A stretch of 64,000 bases of DNA from an uncultured Prevotellaceae bacterium (GCA_900318885.1 ONMN01000003.1:112094-176093); one strand, 5' to 3'; numbered from the stretch's first letter, positions 16,249-24,798 are shown. Numbers and translations: made by a program. The notes: generated from the letters alone by a model not told the origin.

Positions 16249-16296
16249 GGGTGGAGTGTCAGGTTGGGTCATGGGTTGGGTGTTGGGGTTACTGTT
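16249..16296 (-). repeat. 12-bp tandem array in inverted orientation
   Basis: GGGTGGAGTGTC at 16249-16260 is the exact complement of unit 2/1 type sequence in the array at 16154-16201. It is followed by further 12-bp units at 16261, 16273 and 16285. The two opposed arrays are separated by 47 bp and could form a long stem. Confidence 0.7.
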
Positions 16297-16369
16297 TCGG
16301 CAACACCCACCCCAGTGGAAGTCTTCTATTTATTGACATTCCGACAAATCGGGGTTACTCTTGGCTCTT

Positions 16370-16436
16370 TTTTGCGCCCTGCCTAGGAAAATTTTGCGCC
16401 CTGCCCAGAGAAAAAATATTCCCTGCCGAGGGAATT
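16370..16436 (+). repeat. 22/23-bp tandem array
   Basis: Units at 16370-16391, 16392-16414 and 16415-16436 share the core CCCTGCCNAGRGAAAA. The first two are nearly identical. Confidence 0.65.
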
Positions 16437-16442
16437 CATGTT

Positions 16443-16530
16443 TTAATGCTTGCAATTGCTACTATTAATGCTCGCAATTGTTACCTTTAATGCTCGCAAT
16501 TGCCACCATTAATGCACTGGCAACTAAAGT
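16443..16530 (+). repeat. 22-bp tandem array
   Basis: Three close units at 16443-16464, 16465-16486 and 16487-16508 follow TTAATGCTCGCAATTGC plus five variable bases. A diverged fourth follows at 16509-16530. Confidence 0.8.
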
Positions 16531-16537
16531 CGGTTCC

Positions 16538-16603
16538 AATAATCTCGGAGTAATCGAAAATACTCTTGGACTATTCAAAATTTCTTTCGGAGTATTGAAT
16601 TTT
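16538..16603 (+). repeat. 21/22-bp degenerate tandem array
   Basis: Three units with the core YTYGGAGTATTNRAAAT. The CTCGG/CTTGG/TTCGG positions at 16544, 16565 and 16586 are exactly 21 bp apart. The array ends about 30 bp before the stop of the SLC13 transporter gene. Confidence 0.6.
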
Positions 16604-16634
16604 AGTGCCGGCTTGAAGGGGAAGAGTGCCGTGG

Positions 16635-18413
16635 TCAAATATCATAGATGAGGCAGATGGCGACGATAGCGGTCGTCAGATAAACCAGTTTCAGTGGAAG
16701 GCCGATGCGCAGGTAGTCCGTTGCACGATAACCTCCCGGACCATAGACCAGCAGATTGAGCGGTGAACTGACGGGTGTCAGGAAGGCTGAATTGACCGAC
16801 AGCAAAAGGGCGATGGCATACGGAAGTAGCAGACACCCTAAATCTACAGTGGTTGCATAGACGATGGGGAACATCAATACGATGGCTGACGAATTGGACA
16901 CGAACTCAGTGACTATCGCTGCCATCACACAAAGGGCAATCAATACCAGGAGAGGATTGTTGCCGCAAAGACTGAATACGCCCGTCGCCACATAATCGGC
17001 AATGCCGGTCTTCTGGATGGCCGTACTGATGGCGATACCGCCTGCCAGGGTGATGATGATTTCCCAATTGATGGAGTTCATGGCCTGCGTTGGCGTGCAG
17101 CAGCGGAACACCAACATGGCGCTAGCGGCGAGGAAAGCGCTCTGCAGCAGCGACATAACGCCTGTAGTGGTCAATACCACCATACCAATCATAATGGCCG
17201 CCGAAATCAATGGTTTCAAGCCTTGCACAGGTATTTCGGTAGAGTCGAAGAAATGCACCATCGACTTCATAGCATCGGTATTGACCTTAATGCGAGGCGT
17301 GCTGGCAAAAAGCAGCGAGTCGCCGGCATGCAGAACCACCTCACGAGGTGGTTCGTTGATGCGCTCACCCTTACGCGACACGGCTACCAGCGTCATGTTG
17401 CTATCATGCTCGAAAGTGGTATCACTCAAGCGTTTTCCTATCAGGTTGCTGCCAAAACAGACGTAGGCCGTATTGAGTTGCCGCTTACCCCTTTTTCCAC
17501 TGACGCTGAATACGGGATGATCGGAAGAGACAAACCCCATCTCCTTAGCCAATTCAAGCAAATCGTCAATCTGTCCCGAAAAGATCAGCCTGTCGCCGCC
17601 CATTAGGGGCTCGTCGTCACTCACTGGCGACATTTGCCGGTAGTTGTCGAAATGAATGAGTTCCACGAGACTGCCGGCTTGCACATGGTTCAGTCCCAGT
17701 TCTCCGATGGTCTTGCCGATATGGGGATTATTCGAAGTGACAAGCATTTCGACTGTATAGTCGCTGGTACGGTCAAAAACCAATTCCGAACTGGTAATAT
17801 CGGGCAACAGTCGGCGGAAGATGATGAGTGCCAGCGTGGTAGCCACAAAACACAACAATGCGGGGAGGAAAGAGGTAAGGATACCCAGGGGCTCCCCAGT
17901 TTGTTGTTCATACATGCCGACGAGCAACAACGTCGTCGGCGTGGCGATGGCAATCAAAGAACCGCCCATGACGCTGGCATAGCTCATGGGTATGAGCAGC
18001 TTGGAGGGGTTGACGCCTATTTTCTTGGACCAGAACTTGACAACGTCCACAAAGAGTGCAACAACAGAGGTATTGTTCACAAATGCACTCAGCATTCCTA
18101 CAGGCAGCATCAGGCGCAGCAGAGCCGCAGTCTCGCCCTTCGGCCGTCCAAGCACATGTTTCGTAATCCACTGAAGCACACCCGTGTAGGATAGTCCTGT
18201 GGCTATGACGAACATGATACCCACGACGATGAGCGAAGGATTGATGAAACCTGAAAAAGCTTGGGTGGAGTCTAGCACACCCGTCAAAAACAATATGCCG
18301 ACGGCACCCAGAAAGGCCACGTCAGACCTGAGCCGCGTAAATAACAGCGTAGCCATCAACGCAACAAGTGTTACGATAGTAATCCAGGCATCAAGTCCTA
18401 AGTCTGTAAGCAT
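16635..18413 (-). CDS. SLC13-type anion permease with two RCK-C (TrkA-C) domains
   Basis: 592 aa of the divalent anion:Na+ symporter superfamily, in the form found in many bacteria. An N-terminal membrane half (residues 8-200, with SAFVNNTSVVALF at about 110-122 as the SLC13 signature) is followed by two cytoplasmic TrkA-C-like domains (about 215-290 and 300-385; NPHIGKTIGELGL, GDSLLFAS). A second membrane half follows (EFVSNSSAIVLMFPI, the second signature). The substrate could be sulfate, dicarboxylate or another anion and is not set by sequence. The tRNA-Arg gene lies upstream on the same strand, so the two may share the promoter in the palindrome at 18514-18555. Confidence 0.85.
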   Translation of the reverse strand: MLTDLGLDAWITIVTLVALMATLLFTRLRSDVAFLGAVGILFLTGVLDSTQAFSGFINPSLIVVGIMFVIATGLSYTGVLQWITKHVLGRPKGETAALLRLMLPVGMLSAFVNNTSVVALFVDVVKFWSKKIGVNPSKLLIPMSYASVMGGSLIAIATPTTLLLVGMYEQQTGEPLGILTSFLPALLCFVATTLALIIFRRLLPDITSSELVFDRTSDYTVEMLVTSNNPHIGKTIGELGLNHVQAGSLVELIHFDNYRQMSPVSDDEPLMGGDRLIFSGQIDDLLELAKEMGFVSSDHPVFSVSGKRGKRQLNTAYVCFGSNLIGKRLSDTTFEHDSNMTLVAVSRKGERINEPPREVVLHAGDSLLFASTPRIKVNTDAMKSMVHFFDSTEIPVQGLKPLISAAIMIGMVVLTTTGVMSLLQSAFLAASAMLVFRCCTPTQAMNSINWEIIITLAGGIAISTAIQKTGIADYVATGVFSLCGNNPLLVLIALCVMAAIVTEFVSNSSAIVLMFPIVYATTVDLGCLLLPYAIALLLSVNSAFLTPVSSPLNLLVYGPGGYRATDYLRIGLPLKLVYLTTAIVAICLIYDI

Positions 18414-18428
18414 TCTTTTTTTAGGTTG

Positions 18429-18500
18429 TACCCCGACCGCGAATCGAACGCGGAACTAAGTCTTAGGAGGACCTTGTTATATCCATTTAACTATCAGGGC
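18429..18500 (-). tRNA. tRNA-Arg (anticodon CCT)
   Basis: A 72-nt minus-strand cloverleaf. The acceptor arms are GCCCTGA and TCGGGGT. The anticodon loop CTCCTAA gives CCT (reads AGG), and the T-arm is CCGCG-ttcgatt-CGCGG. The -7 box TACCTTTG lies just upstream at 18516-18523. Confidence 0.9.
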
Positions 18501-18513
18501 ATGCTTTTTCGTG

Positions 18514-18555
18514 TGCAAAGGTAATCATTTTCCACGAAAAATGATTACCTTTGCA
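18514..18555. promoter_or_regulatory. Divergent promoter formed by a perfect 18-bp inverted repeat
   Basis: TGCAAAGGTAATCATTTT (18514-18531) and its exact complement (18538-18555) are separated by 6 nt. Each arm carries a TACCTTTG -7 box, one facing tRNA-Arg and one facing the MaoC-domain gene. No clear TTTG -33 box accompanies either. Confidence 0.65.
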
Positions 18556-18583
18556 GCAGAAAATATCTTAAAAAGCAAAAATT

Positions 18584-19048
18584 ATGGGAAAATTAGTGAT
18601 TAACTCGTACGACGAGTTTGCTGCCCACCTGGGCGAAGAGTTAGGAAAGAGTGAGTGGTTGCAGGTCGATCAGGACCGCATCAACCTGTTTGCCGATGCT
18701 ACGTTGGACCACCAGTGGATTCATGTTGACGTGGAGCGTGCCAAGGAGGAAAGTCCGTATAAGTCGACTATTGCCCACGGCTATCTGACGCTGTCGTTGC
18801 TGCCTTACTTATGGGACCAGATTATCGAGGTGAACAACATCAAGATGCTGGTGAACTATGGTATGAACGATATGCGTTTCGGTCAGCCCGTGATTACTGG
18901 CAGCCGCGTGCGCCTGGTGACGAAGCTGCACAATATCCAGAACCTGCGCGGCATCTGCAAGGCGGAAATCAAGTTCTCCATCGAGATTGAAGGTCAGCGC
19001 AAGCCTGCCCTGGAAGGCATTGCAGCATTCCTGTATTATTTTAACTAG
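18584..19048 (+). CDS. MaoC/hot-dog fold hydratase family protein
   Basis: A 154-aa single hot-dog domain. The (R)-specific hydratase signature is present as FADATLDHQWIHVDVERA (residues 34-51), with the catalytic Asp and His and the Ser/Thr-containing segment SPYKSTIAHGYLTLSLLP (56-73). The family hydrates enoyl-CoA type double bonds or serves as a dehydratase; NodN-like members act on unknown substrates. It is a single-gene unit with a promoter in the shared palindrome and a strong terminator 60 nt after the stop. Confidence 0.85.
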   Translation: MGKLVINSYDEFAAHLGEELGKSEWLQVDQDRINLFADATLDHQWIHVDVERAKEESPYKSTIAHGYLTLSLLPYLWDQIIEVNNIKMLVNYGMNDMRFGQPVITGSRVRLVTKLHNIQNLRGICKAEIKFSIEIEGQRKPALEGIAAFLYYFN

Positions 19049-19078
19049 ATATTCAAGATAATCTAGATTGTCAAGATA

Positions 19079-19105
19079 TTCTAGAGGTTCTAGAGGTTCT
19101 AGAAA
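19079..19105 (+). repeat. 9-bp TTCTAGAGG tandem array
   Basis: Three 9-bp units at 19079, 19088 and 19097. Looser copies of TCTAGA stand upstream from 19048. The same core is arrayed at 27137-27181. Confidence 0.7.
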
Positions 19106-19108
19106 AAT

Positions 19109-19142
19109 AAATCAGCCCGCTCGGATGTGAGCGGGCTGATTT
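19109..19142. terminator. Bidirectional terminator between the MaoC gene and secDF
   Basis: A perfect 14-bp stem, AAATCAGCCCGCTC (19109-19122) with GAGCGGGCTGATTT (19129-19142), and a 6-nt loop. A/T runs on both sides serve both convergent genes. Confidence 0.9.
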
Positions 19143-19165
19143 ATATATATAATAAGGTGTAAGCC

Positions 19166-21259
19166 TTATGCCTTTGTTACATCTACGTCGTCCTCACGGA
19201 TGGTGCGACCCATCACAAGGAAGGCTGTAGGAGCAGCAATGAACAGCGACGACAGGGTACCGATGATAACACCCAGAATCATTGCGAACGAGAAGCTGCG
19301 GATAGAGTCACCACCGAGGATGAAGATACACAGCAACACGATCAACGTCGTAACAGAGGTGTTGATGGTACGAGCCAGCGTCTGGTTCAGCGAATCGTTG
19401 AACAGCTGCTGACGGTCGCGCTTGCCATAGAGCTGGAAGTTCTCACGGATACGGTCGAATACCACCACCTTATCGTTGATGGAGTAACCGATCACCGTCA
19501 GGATAGCACCGATGAACACCTGGTCAATTTCCAGTGACATGGGTACGATACCCCACAGAACGCTATAGAAGCCGATAACCACCAGTGCATCGAGAGCCAG
19601 TGCGATGGTAGCACCCGTAGAGAATGCCACATTGCGGAAACGGATCAGGATGTAGAGGAAGATAGCAATCAGAGCGATGATGACGCTGACGATAGCGCCG
19701 TAAGTGATGTCCTTAGCCACAGCAGGACCTACCTTTGCCGAGCTGATGATAGAACCACCCTCGCGGACATCAGGATTCTTGAAGTCCTCAACCTTAGCCT
19801 GGCTAACGAAGCCACCCTGCTTCAAAGCGTTGTACAGAATGGTCTCTGCCTGGTCGTCAACATCAGGATTGTTCGACTCGATATCCCAGTTGGTAGATAC
19901 ACGGATGGTCTTGCCATCGGTACCCAGAGCGATAACAGAGGTGTTAGCCTCCTTGCCGGCATTCTCGCCAACGCTGTTGATGAAGGCGCCTGCCAAAGCA
20001 GCACGGACATCCTCAACGTGAGTCTCCTTGTCGAGTGTCACCACATAGTTACGACCACCGGTGAAGTCAATGCTCTGGCTCAGACCACGAACGAAGAACG
20101 AACCGATGAAGATGATAGCTGCAACACCCCAGATGAGGAACGACTTCTTGTACATACCCATGAAGTTGTACTTGGCGTTCTGCATCAGGTTCTTTGAGTA
20201 ACCAGTCACGAAGGTGAGATTGAGCCACTTGTCCTTCTTCAGACGGTTCTCATAAACCAGACGGGTCAGGAACACAGCGGTGAAGAACGAGCAGAAGATA
20301 CCGATGATCCAAGTGGTAGCGAAGCCCTTGACGGGACCTGTACCGAAGAACAACAGGATGAAACCAGTGATCAGAGAGGTCACGTTAGAGTCGAAGATAG
20401 CGCTGAATGCGTTAGAGTAACCCTTCGTCACAGCCTCCTTCATGCCCAAGCCGCGACGCAGCTCTTCCTTGATACGCTCGTAGATAAGCACATTGGCATC
20501 CACAGCAGTACCCAGCGTCAGCACGATACCGGCGATACCAGGCATGGTCAACGCAGCCTGGAACGAGGTAAGAATACCGAGTGTGAAGAACAGGTTGAAC
20601 AGCAGAGCGATATCAGCCATGATACCAGGAATGAAGCCGTACAGCATGATCATGTAGATCATCAGCAGCACGAAAGCAACGATGAACGAGATGACACCCT
20701 GCTTGATAGACTGAGCACCCAGAGAGGGACCAACGACCTCTTCCTGTACGATGCGGGTAGGAGCCGGCATCTTACCAGAGTTCAGCGTATTTGCCAAGTC
20801 CTTGGTATCCTCGATGGTGAAGTTACCAGTAATCTGAGAGTTACCACCGTCAATCTGAGTCAGGATACGGGGAGCAGAGTAAACAGCGTCGTCGAGGACG
20901 ATAGCTACGCCACGACCGATGTTCTGCTTGGTAATCTGGCTCCAACGACGAGCACCGTCAGAGTTCATCTGCATAGACACAGAGGGATGACCCATCTGGT
21001 CGAAGTCGTCCTTAGAAGAAGTAATCACGTCACCCTCCAGCGGAGCACGGCCGTTAGGCTCGGTAATCTTCAGAGCATACAGAGCGAAGACGTCGCCCTT
21101 GGTGTTCTCACCGCCGAAGTCCTCAGCCTTTGCACCCCAACGCAGCTTGCACTCGGCAGGCAGCACGGTAGCGGCAATCTGAGAATAGATAACCTTGTTG
21201 ACATCAGCAGTGTCGCGAGCGTTGGCGTAACCAACGATAGCCAGACCCTGAGGAAGCAT
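19166..21259 (-). CDS. secDF: SecDF translocase, part 2 (rest of SecD and all of SecF; separated from part 1 by a +1 frameshift)
   Basis: This frame continues the fused SecDF protein from SecD residue 300 or so (QGLAIVGYANARDTADVNK). It covers the rest of the SecD periplasmic domain, the first transmembrane bundle with GTAVDANVLIYERIKEELRRG, the SecF domain start (GGRNYVVTLDKE) and the second bundle (GYSINDKVVVFDRIRENFQ), ending DDVDVTKA. The partner frame is 21204-22148. The break is inside SecD, not at the SecD/SecF border, so this is not a natural split. SecDF uses the proton motive force to help complete export through SecYEG. The ATG at 21259 is merely the first in-frame start near the break; expression as a separate protein is doubtful. 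Confidence 0.75.
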   Translation of the reverse strand: MLPQGLAIVGYANARDTADVNKVIYSQIAATVLPAECKLRWGAKAEDFGGENTKGDVFALYALKITEPNGRAPLEGDVITSSKDDFDQMGHPSVSMQMNSDGARRWSQITKQNIGRGVAIVLDDAVYSAPRILTQIDGGNSQITGNFTIEDTKDLANTLNSGKMPAPTRIVQEEVVGPSLGAQSIKQGVISFIVAFVLLMIYMIMLYGFIPGIMADIALLFNLFFTLGILTSFQAALTMPGIAGIVLTLGTAVDANVLIYERIKEELRRGLGMKEAVTKGYSNAFSAIFDSNVTSLITGFILLFFGTGPVKGFATTWIIGIFCSFFTAVFLTRLVYENRLKKDKWLNLTFVTGYSKNLMQNAKYNFMGMYKKSFLIWGVAAIIFIGSFFVRGLSQSIDFTGGRNYVVTLDKETHVEDVRAALAGAFINSVGENAGKEANTSVIALGTDGKTIRVSTNWDIESNNPDVDDQAETILYNALKQGGFVSQAKVEDFKNPDVREGGSIISSAKVGPAVAKDITYGAIVSVIIALIAIFLYILIRFRNVAFSTGATIALALDALVVIGFYSVLWGIVPMSLEIDQVFIGAILTVIGYSINDKVVVFDRIRENFQLYGKRDRQQLFNDSLNQTLARTINTSVTTLIVLLCIFILGGDSIRSFSFAMILGVIIGTLSSLFIAAPTAFLVMGRTIREDDVDVTKA

Positions 21260-22148
21260 CCTTCTTGGCCAGCTTGGCAGCCAGGTCGGCAGCAGCAGCC
21301 TTCGTAGTGTCAGCAGCAGCCTCAGCAACAGCAGTTGTATCGGCAGCAGCCTCAGTAGCAGTAGTGTCAACAGCAGCAGAAGCGTCGCCACCGAGGGCAG
21401 CATACTTCTGGTTCAGCTGAGCCAGCAGGGGATAAATCTCCTGTGAGTTGTAGGTCTCCCAGAACTCCAGGTTAGCACTTCCCTGCAGCAACTTACGAAC
21501 ACGCTCAGGCTCCTTGATACCAGGCATCTCGACCATGATACGGCCTGACTGGCCCTCGAGTTTCTGGATGTTAGGCTGAACGACACCGAACTTATCGATA
21601 CGGTTACGGACGACGTTGAACGAGTTGTCAACGGCAGACTGTACCTCAGCGCGCAGAGCACTCTCCACCTCAGAATCGGTAGAACTGGTGCTCACCTTCC
21701 CCTTCATCTGCTGGGTAGCAAAGATAGCTGCCAAGGGGCGTCCGTTAGAATTCTGCTTCCAATACTTGATAAACAGGGAGATAAAGTCATCCTGACTGGT
21801 CTCCTCTTCCTTCTTTGCCTGCTCCATTGACTTCTTGTAGGCAGCGTCCTGCTTGTGGTCAGCCAGCACATCGACAACGTCGGGTACTGATACCTCAAGA
21901 ATCACGTTCATACCGCCCTTCAGGTCAAGACCCAGGCCAATCTCCATCTCACGGCACTGCTTGAAAGAATAAATTCCGCAGTACACCTTCTCGTTCATGA
22001 TTGAGTCGAGGTACTCCTGACCAGCCTCTTCGCCCATGGCTGCTGCCTTGTTTTCGTGGTAGCGAGTCACAAACGAGAAGGAAAGGTAGAAGCAGCAAAC
22101 GAGAATCAGAACGATTGCGATAAATTTTACAATTCCTTTGTTTTGCAT
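21204..22148 (-). CDS. secDF: SecDF translocase, part 1 (N-terminal SecD; frameshifted)
   Basis: The N-terminal membrane helix (KFIAIVLILVCCFYLSFSF) and the SecD motif GLDLKGGMNVILEV near residue 75 are followed by the periplasmic domain with FNVVRNRIDKFGVVQPNI. Then comes an Ala/Thr/Asp-rich low-complexity linker (residues 255-300) that leads to LAAKLAKKDA. After that the frame turns into unrelated residues (SSGSGYRWLRQRSRHC) and stops at 21204, while the true continuation lies one base out of frame from about 21255. Removing one base near 21255 restores DAxQGLAIVG. This could be an assembly error, a real mutation or a frameshift site. Confidence 0.8.
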   Translation of the reverse strand: MQNKGIVKFIAIVLILVCCFYLSFSFVTRYHENKAAAMGEEAGQEYLDSIMNEKVYCGIYSFKQCREMEIGLGLDLKGGMNVILEVSVPDVVDVLADHKQDAAYKKSMEQAKKEEETSQDDFISLFIKYWKQNSNGRPLAAIFATQQMKGKVSTSSTDSEVESALRAEVQSAVDNSFNVVRNRIDKFGVVQPNIQKLEGQSGRIMVEMPGIKEPERVRKLLQGSANLEFWETYNSQEIYPLLAQLNQKYAALGGDASAAVDTTATEAAADTTAVAEAAADTTKAAAADLAAKLAKKDASSGSGYRWLRQRSRHC

Positions 22149-22252
22149 TGTTGTTAATTTATTATTATAATTTATATTTTTGCTTTTTTAGCCTGCAAAT
22201 ATACGCTTTTTTCTTGACTTACCGAAATTATTCGGCAATTTTCATACATTTT

Positions 22253-23347
22253 TTAATGCTTTGGGGCTATTTTAACCCAACAAATGAGCGGATTATGGTC
22301 ACTTGCGTCCATTTTTCCATCAATTTCGCAACGATACGGTTGAAGCTTATCATTACAAAAAAAGTGGTCAATGCGAAACGAAAAAGCTTTCTGATTATAT
22401 GACAAACCGATACCTTTTCCCGTCGTCGCATAACAGTCTGTCAACACCTCAGCCATGGCATGGCGAGAATAGGAAATTGGGCTATCGTTGAAGTCGCCAC
22501 AGACTATCACCGGATACTGACCATGGTCCAAGGCATATTGGCGCACAGTCCTGATCTGTCCAGAACGCTTCGCATTGGCCTCAGCGAGTTTGACAAGCAA
22601 CAGTTTCGATTCCTCGCGCACCGAATCCCGGGGCATCTTTCCCTTGATCATCTGGAGATACTGCGCACGGTCGTCTTTGTTCAAATGGCAACTCTCAAAA
22701 TGGTTGTTGACAACAATCAGCGTGTCGTTTCCTACCTTCAGCCACCAAGCCACGCTGCCATTGGCCTTCGACGGATAAGCAATGCGTTCACGGTGTATGA
22801 TGGGATATTTGGAATGAATGCCTAATGCATTGTAACTCTGCGGGTTATTGGCAATGACCATCGTGTCATTGTAGGCAAAGGTCTTCTCATAATGGAGGAA
22901 GACATAGCGGCGCCAAGTATCGATATCCTCCTGTATGCAGACAATGTCTGGTTTTTCCTCTACCAGATAATCGCGTACTTTTTCGAAACCGTCGTCATAT
23001 TTAAAGTTACCCCCATAAGCACAAACGTTATAGGAAATAATCTTCAACGCCCCTTCGGGAATATCCTGTGAACTGTTCAACGGCATGTAGATACTAATAG
23101 GTACATACGCGAGCACGAGGCCAAGGACGGAAATCCACACCATACGCCACTTGAAAACGACCCAGAAGAAGAGAAAGACCAGATTGATAAGCAGGAATAC
23201 GGGCAGTGTCATACCCAACGTCGAGAGTAACGGATGGTCAGCCGGATTCAGGCGGTCGCTATAACCCACCAACAGCATGACCAACACAGTAGCAACATTC
23301 GCCCCAGCTATCAAACGGACAGTAAAAGCTTTCAGCTGTTTAATCAC
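22253..23347 (-). CDS. Endonuclease/exonuclease/phosphatase family membrane protein
   Basis: 364 aa. Three N-terminal membrane helices (residues 10-100) are followed by an EEP domain with the conserved metal and catalytic motifs: IISYNVCAYGG, DIVCIQED, NNHFES, VCGDFNDSP and ASDHNPLICW. Members hydrolyse phosphodiester or phosphomonoester bonds in nucleic acids, lipids or inositides; membrane-anchored forms are common in Bacteroidetes and uncharacterised. The start is GTG and overlaps the rhomboid stop by 4 nt (GTGA), so translation is coupled to that gene. Confidence 0.85.
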   Translation of the reverse strand: MIKQLKAFTVRLIAGANVATVLVMLLVGYSDRLNPADHPLLSTLGMTLPVFLLINLVFLFFWVVFKWRMVWISVLGLVLAYVPISIYMPLNSSQDIPEGALKIISYNVCAYGGNFKYDDGFEKVRDYLVEEKPDIVCIQEDIDTWRRYVFLHYEKTFAYNDTMVIANNPQSYNALGIHSKYPIIHRERIAYPSKANGSVAWWLKVGNDTLIVVNNHFESCHLNKDDRAQYLQMIKGKMPRDSVREESKLLLVKLAEANAKRSGQIRTVRQYALDHGQYPVIVCGDFNDSPISYSRHAMAEVLTDCYATTGKGIGLSYNQKAFSFRIDHFFCNDKLQPYRCEIDGKMDASDHNPLICWVKIAPKH

Positions 23348-24267
23348 GACTCACGACTTTGGTCAAACAATTTCTTCTTCTCCTCCTTCGTCAGGCTATC
23401 GTAACCGCTCTTACGAATCTTATCGAGAATGGCATCCACCTCTTCCTGATTCTTACGCTTGCGGGCGTTATACTCTTCGTCACTCTCACGACGCGGGTCG
23501 GTTTGCTCAGCCTTTATATGACTGCTTTGTTGCTGACGTTGATCGTAGCGGCGTTTCATATTCTCGAAAAACTCCTGTCCACGACTGCGGCCGAAGCTTT
23601 GACTGGAATCCGGATGCTTCTGCCAGTAACGTATCAGCAGGAATCCGAACAACATACCACCCAGATGAGCCATATGAGCTACGCCATCGCCAGGACCGGT
23701 CATAGCCGAGAACAGTTCGATGGCAATATAACCCACGATAAGCCACTTGGCCTTGATGGGGAATGGGAAAGGAATAATGAACAAGCGTTCGTTGGGGAAA
23801 ATCATACCGAAGGCCAGCAGGATACCATACACCGCACCCGAAGCACCTATTGTCGTCCAAAGATTGATATAGGCGTCAGTAGTCATCTGAACACCACCGG
23901 CATTCACATATTGATAGGCTGAAATACCCTCTATCGTGTAGGTGGCATACTGCACCAACTCTTGGGTTATGCCGGCTCCTATTCCGCACACAATGTAATA
24001 AAAAATGAATTTCTTCGGTCCCCACACTCTTTCAATGACCGAGCCGAACATCCACAATGCAAACATGTTAAAGAAAATGTGGGTAAAACCACCATGCAGG
24101 AACATGTAAGTAAAGAACTGATAGATCTGGAAGTCACTGGCCAGAAAAAAATGAAGGCCTAGCAGTTGCGTCAGGTCAATACCGCGCAACTCCAAAACCC
24201 ATGTCGCTGCAAACGCCAGAAAATTGACGATAAGCAGGTTCTTGGTCATAGTGGGTATGTTATTCAT
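23344..24267 (-). CDS. Rhomboid family intramembrane serine protease
   Basis: Six membrane helices. The rhomboid active-site motif is GASGAVYGILLAFG with the catalytic Ser, and the catalytic His is in DGVAHMAHLGGMLFGF. The conserved loop FTHIFFNMFALWMFG is also present. A cytoplasmic charged tail of about 80 residues (KSGYDSLTKEEKKKLF) closes the protein, as in many Bacteroidetes rhomboids. The ATG at 24267 (MNNIPTMTKN) is preferred to the one at 24294 because the extra 9 residues add nothing recognisable. A -7 box TAATTTTG lies at 24332-24339. It cleaves membrane proteins; the substrates are unknown. Confidence 0.9.
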   Translation of the reverse strand: MNNIPTMTKNLLIVNFLAFAATWVLELRGIDLTQLLGLHFFLASDFQIYQFFTYMFLHGGFTHIFFNMFALWMFGSVIERVWGPKKFIFYYIVCGIGAGITQELVQYATYTIEGISAYQYVNAGGVQMTTDAYINLWTTIGASGAVYGILLAFGMIFPNERLFIIPFPFPIKAKWLIVGYIAIELFSAMTGPGDGVAHMAHLGGMLFGFLLIRYWQKHPDSSQSFGRSRGQEFFENMKRRYDQRQQQSSHIKAEQTDPRRESDEEYNARKRKNQEEVDAILDKIRKSGYDSLTKEEKKKLFDQSRES

Positions 24268-24421
24268 CTTGCTTCTATGCTGTTTGTTAACCACTTAGAG
24301 TCGTAATGACACTATTTTTTTATTTTGGGCGCAAAATTACAAAAAATATCCGTTTTTTTGCACAAAAATGGGGCAATACACACTTTTTTTCATGAAAAAA
24401 CTCATTTTTTTTGATTTTTTG

Positions 24422-24452
24422 TTTGTTTTATGAATTCTTTATCCTATATTTG
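24422..24452 (+). promoter_or_regulatory. Promoter of the HU gene
   Basis: TTTG at 24422-24425, 19 nt, then TATATTTG at 24445-24452: an exact consensus promoter with a leader of about 45 nt. Confidence 0.75.
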
Positions 24453-24504
24453 CGTCAGAATTCAACTTTTTTATTATTAATTTAACTTTTAAAACTACAA
24501 AATT

Positions 24505-24780
24505 ATGAACAAGACAGAATTAATTGACAAGATTGCAGCAGGTGCTGGTCTGACCAAGGTTGACGCAAAGAAGGCTCTCGAGGCCACAGTAGAAGCTATC
24601 AAGGGTGCTCTCGTAGCAGGTGACAAAGTTCAGCTCGTAGGTTTCGGCACATTCGCTATCAGCAAGAAGCCCGCTCGTGAAGGTATCAACCCCGCTACCA
24701 AGCAGAAGATTAAGATCGCTGCTAAGAAGGTTGCTAAGTTCAAGGCTGGTGCTGAGTTCGCTGAGGCTGTTAACAAGTAA
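24505..24780 (+). CDS. HU family DNA-binding protein
   Basis: 91 aa, full length for HU. The N-terminal helices (MNKTELIDKIAAGAGLTKVDAKK) are followed by VQLVGFGTFAISKKPAREG and GINPATKQKIKI, which form the DNA-embracing arms with the key Pro. It dimerises and bends DNA as a nucleoid protein. It has a strong promoter and terminator of its own and Lys/Ala-biased codons typical of high expression. Confidence 0.96.
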   Translation: MNKTELIDKIAAGAGLTKVDAKKALEATVEAIKGALVAGDKVQLVGFGTFAISKKPAREGINPATKQKIKIAAKKVAKFKAGAEFAEAVNK

Positions 24781-24798
24781 TCTTGTAAATAAAAAATC

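Noticed and set aside
15746-16603. CRISPR array
   Set aside because: The 21-22 bp repeats are directly adjacent with no unique spacers, change sequence from array to array, and no cas genes are present.
19166-22148. Separate secD and secF genes
   Set aside because: The break is inside the SecD periplasmic domain and the second frame holds both the rest of SecD and SecF, so it is a frameshifted fusion, not two genes.
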